From assembly GCA_027943245.1 (NCBI GenBank), contig JANDJZ010001250.1, positions 1-15,876 on the forward strand: 15,876 nt of DNA, in the 5' to 3' direction. The position numbers and the translations under genes were made by a program. The notes below the pieces were generated by a model, which saw only the letters and a program-made list of their open reading frames with translations, did not search any database and was not told the DNA's origin. Positions 14,855 through 15,876 of this stretch are shown here, piece by piece (the first letter of the stretch is position 1; the number at the start of each line of letters is the position of its first letter). Source of the DNA: Acanthamoeba sp. SK_2022b. Lineage: Eukaryota; Discosea; Longamoebia; Acanthamoebidae.

Positions 14855-15876
14855 GTGCTCGACGACAACGACATCCAGGCCGACGGCTCCGCGGACGACA
14901 CGCAGCGGGCTCCCCGCCGCTCGGCGAGCCGCCCCGCCGGTGCCCCCGCCGCCCTCTTCTCGGCCGCCGAGACCCCTCAGCCGGCCAAGCGCACGCGCAA
15001 GGCGCCGGCCAAGAAGGCGGCCGCCGCCCCGGACGACTCCGACGCCGCCACGGCCGCGGCGGACGCCGGCGAGGCTCCGGCGAAGAAGGCCCCGGCCAAG
15101 CGCACCCGCAAGGCGCCGGCCAAGAAGGCCGCGCAGCCGACGCTCGAGGGCACCGGCCCGGACGAGGACGTCGTGACCGAGCCGGCCGACGCCGCCGACA
15201 GCTCGCTGCCCGTCACCGAGACGGTCGACGAGGAGGAGGCCGTCGAGGAGGAGGCCGCCGAGGCCGCTCCCGCCACCACGCCGGCGTTCTCGGCCGGCGT
15301 CCTGTTCCAGCCGCCGCCGGCCGCCGCCGCCCCGCCGCGCCGCAAGGCGGTCGAGCCCGAGCCGGTCGACGAGACCGACGAGGCCGACGACGAGCCGGCC
15401 GTCGACCAGGACGACGAGCCGGCCCAGGCCGCCGCCGTCACCGAGACCGACGAGACCGACGACGCCGACACCGCCGAGGGCGACGACGACCGCGAGGACG
15501 GCGCCCCGCGCCGCCGCCGTCGCAGCCGCGGCGGCCGTCGTCGCCGGCGCAGCAGCGACGACGACTCCGCCGAGGGCGACGACGAGCCCGGCGACGACGA
15601 GTCGTCCGACGAGTCCGACGACGAGACGTCCGAGGGGGAGGGCAACGGCACGTCCTCGACCCGCCGCCGGCGCAAGCGCAGCCGGTCGGGCAGCGCGTCC
15701 GGCGCCTCGGCCGACGACCCGGAGGACACCGTCGTCAAGGTCCGCGAGGGCCGCTCGGACGAGATCACCGCCGTCACCGGGTCCACCCGCCTGGAGGCCA
15801 AGAAGCAGCGCCGCCGGGAGGGCCGCGAGGCCGGACGCCGCCGCGCGCCGATCGTCTCCGAGGCCGAGTTCCTGGC
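14855..15876 (+). CDS. rne: Ribonuclease E/G, N-terminal extension only (runs off window)
   Basis: The visible 340 residues are the long disordered N-terminal extension of actinobacterial RNase E/G, which processes and degrades mRNA and rRNA. The start is GTG with AAGGAG (14843-14848) six bases upstream. Two copies of PAKRTRKAPAKK (about 43-54 and 80-91) open the extension. A long acidic stretch of Asp, Glu and Ala follows, interrupted by RRRRRSRGGRRRRR (219-232) and a second basic block near 270-278. Both are probable RNA-contact sites. Short hydrophobic motifs ALFSAAE and VLFQPP recur, as in relatives. The end, LEAKKQRRREGREAGRRRAP then IVSEAEFL, is the conserved lead-in to the S1 domain. 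The S1 domain and DNase I-like catalytic domain lie beyond the window. The gene position, next to the TIGR03936-family gene, is the usual one. Confidence 0.88.
   Translation, partial: MLDDNDIQADGSADDTQRAPRRSASRPAGAPAALFSAAETPQPAKRTRKAPAKKAAAAPDDSDAATAAADAGEAPAKKAPAKRTRKAPAKKAAQPTLEGTGPDEDVVTEPADAADSSLPVTETVDEEEAVEEEAAEAAPATTPAFSAGVLFQPPPAAAAPPRRKAVEPEPVDETDEADDEPAVDQDDEPAQAAAVTETDETDDADTAEGDDDREDGAPRRRRRSRGGRRRRRSSDDDSAEGDDEPGDDESSDESDDETSEGEGNGTSSTRRRRKRSRSGSASGASADDPEDTVVKVREGRSDEITAVTGSTRLEAKKQRRREGREAGRRRAPIVSEAEFL

Noticed and set aside
14977..15801. 274-residue serine-rich minus-strand frame
   Set aside because: The serine runs are the antisense of Asp/Glu codons in the RNase E/G extension, so it is a composition artefact.

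Overview
The window is about 15.9 kb of very GC-rich DNA with strong third-position G/C bias. Many genes begin with GTG or TTG, and several starts lack a Shine-Dalgarno site but sit 6-7 nt after a TANNNT-like -10 box. Together with an LpqY-SugABC type transporter and the radical SAM / RNase E cluster, this points to an actinobacterial chromosome. Nocardioidaceae or a close relative (Propionibacteriales) is my best guess, but the sequence alone does not fix the family. I see no rRNA, tRNA, phage, insertion sequence or CRISPR array.

Region 1 (3-6018, minus strand) is a sugar-uptake block. An alpha-glucosidase of the GH13 family is followed, after a 98-bp regulatory gap, by a lipoprotein sugar-binding protein, two membrane permeases and an ATPase. 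The four transporter genes are packed with 4-bp overlaps or short gaps and match the mycobacterial LpqY-SugA-SugB-SugC trehalose importer in order, size and conserved motifs. The gap before lpqY holds a TANNNT promoter and a perfect palindrome of the form GTGA-N6-TCAC, the core of a CRP/GlxR site. The picture is an importer for trehalose or a related alpha-glucoside paired with a cytoplasmic glucosidase.

Region 2 (6057-7643) has ndk, read divergently from the glucosidase with only 38 bp between the starts, and then a 314-codon minus-strand gene. That gene's product has an AbiEi-like N-terminus and a DUF559/Vsr-like PD-(D/E)xK nuclease C-terminus. It is bracketed by seven copies of a short quasi-palindrome, six of them in three inverted pairs, like the REPINs of other bacteria. 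One pair is translated as the protein's tail and another supplies its stop codon. This is the most unusual part of the window.

Region 3 (7691-15876) is the conserved actinobacterial block of the B12-binding radical SAM protein (TIGR03960 family), its partner protein (TIGR03936/DUF2344 family) and the RNase E/G gene, which runs off the window edge before its catalytic part. The radical SAM protein and its partner, normally adjacent or fused, are here separated by about 4.3 kb. That stretch holds a structured intergenic region, a 55-residue arginine-rich small protein, a 911-residue AAA/LuxR-type regulator and a convergent CynX/NimT-family MFS exporter.

No gene-free stretch exceeds 300 bp. The three largest gaps (7490-7690, 9623-9753 and 14696-14854) each hold the repeats, hairpins or promoters listed below.
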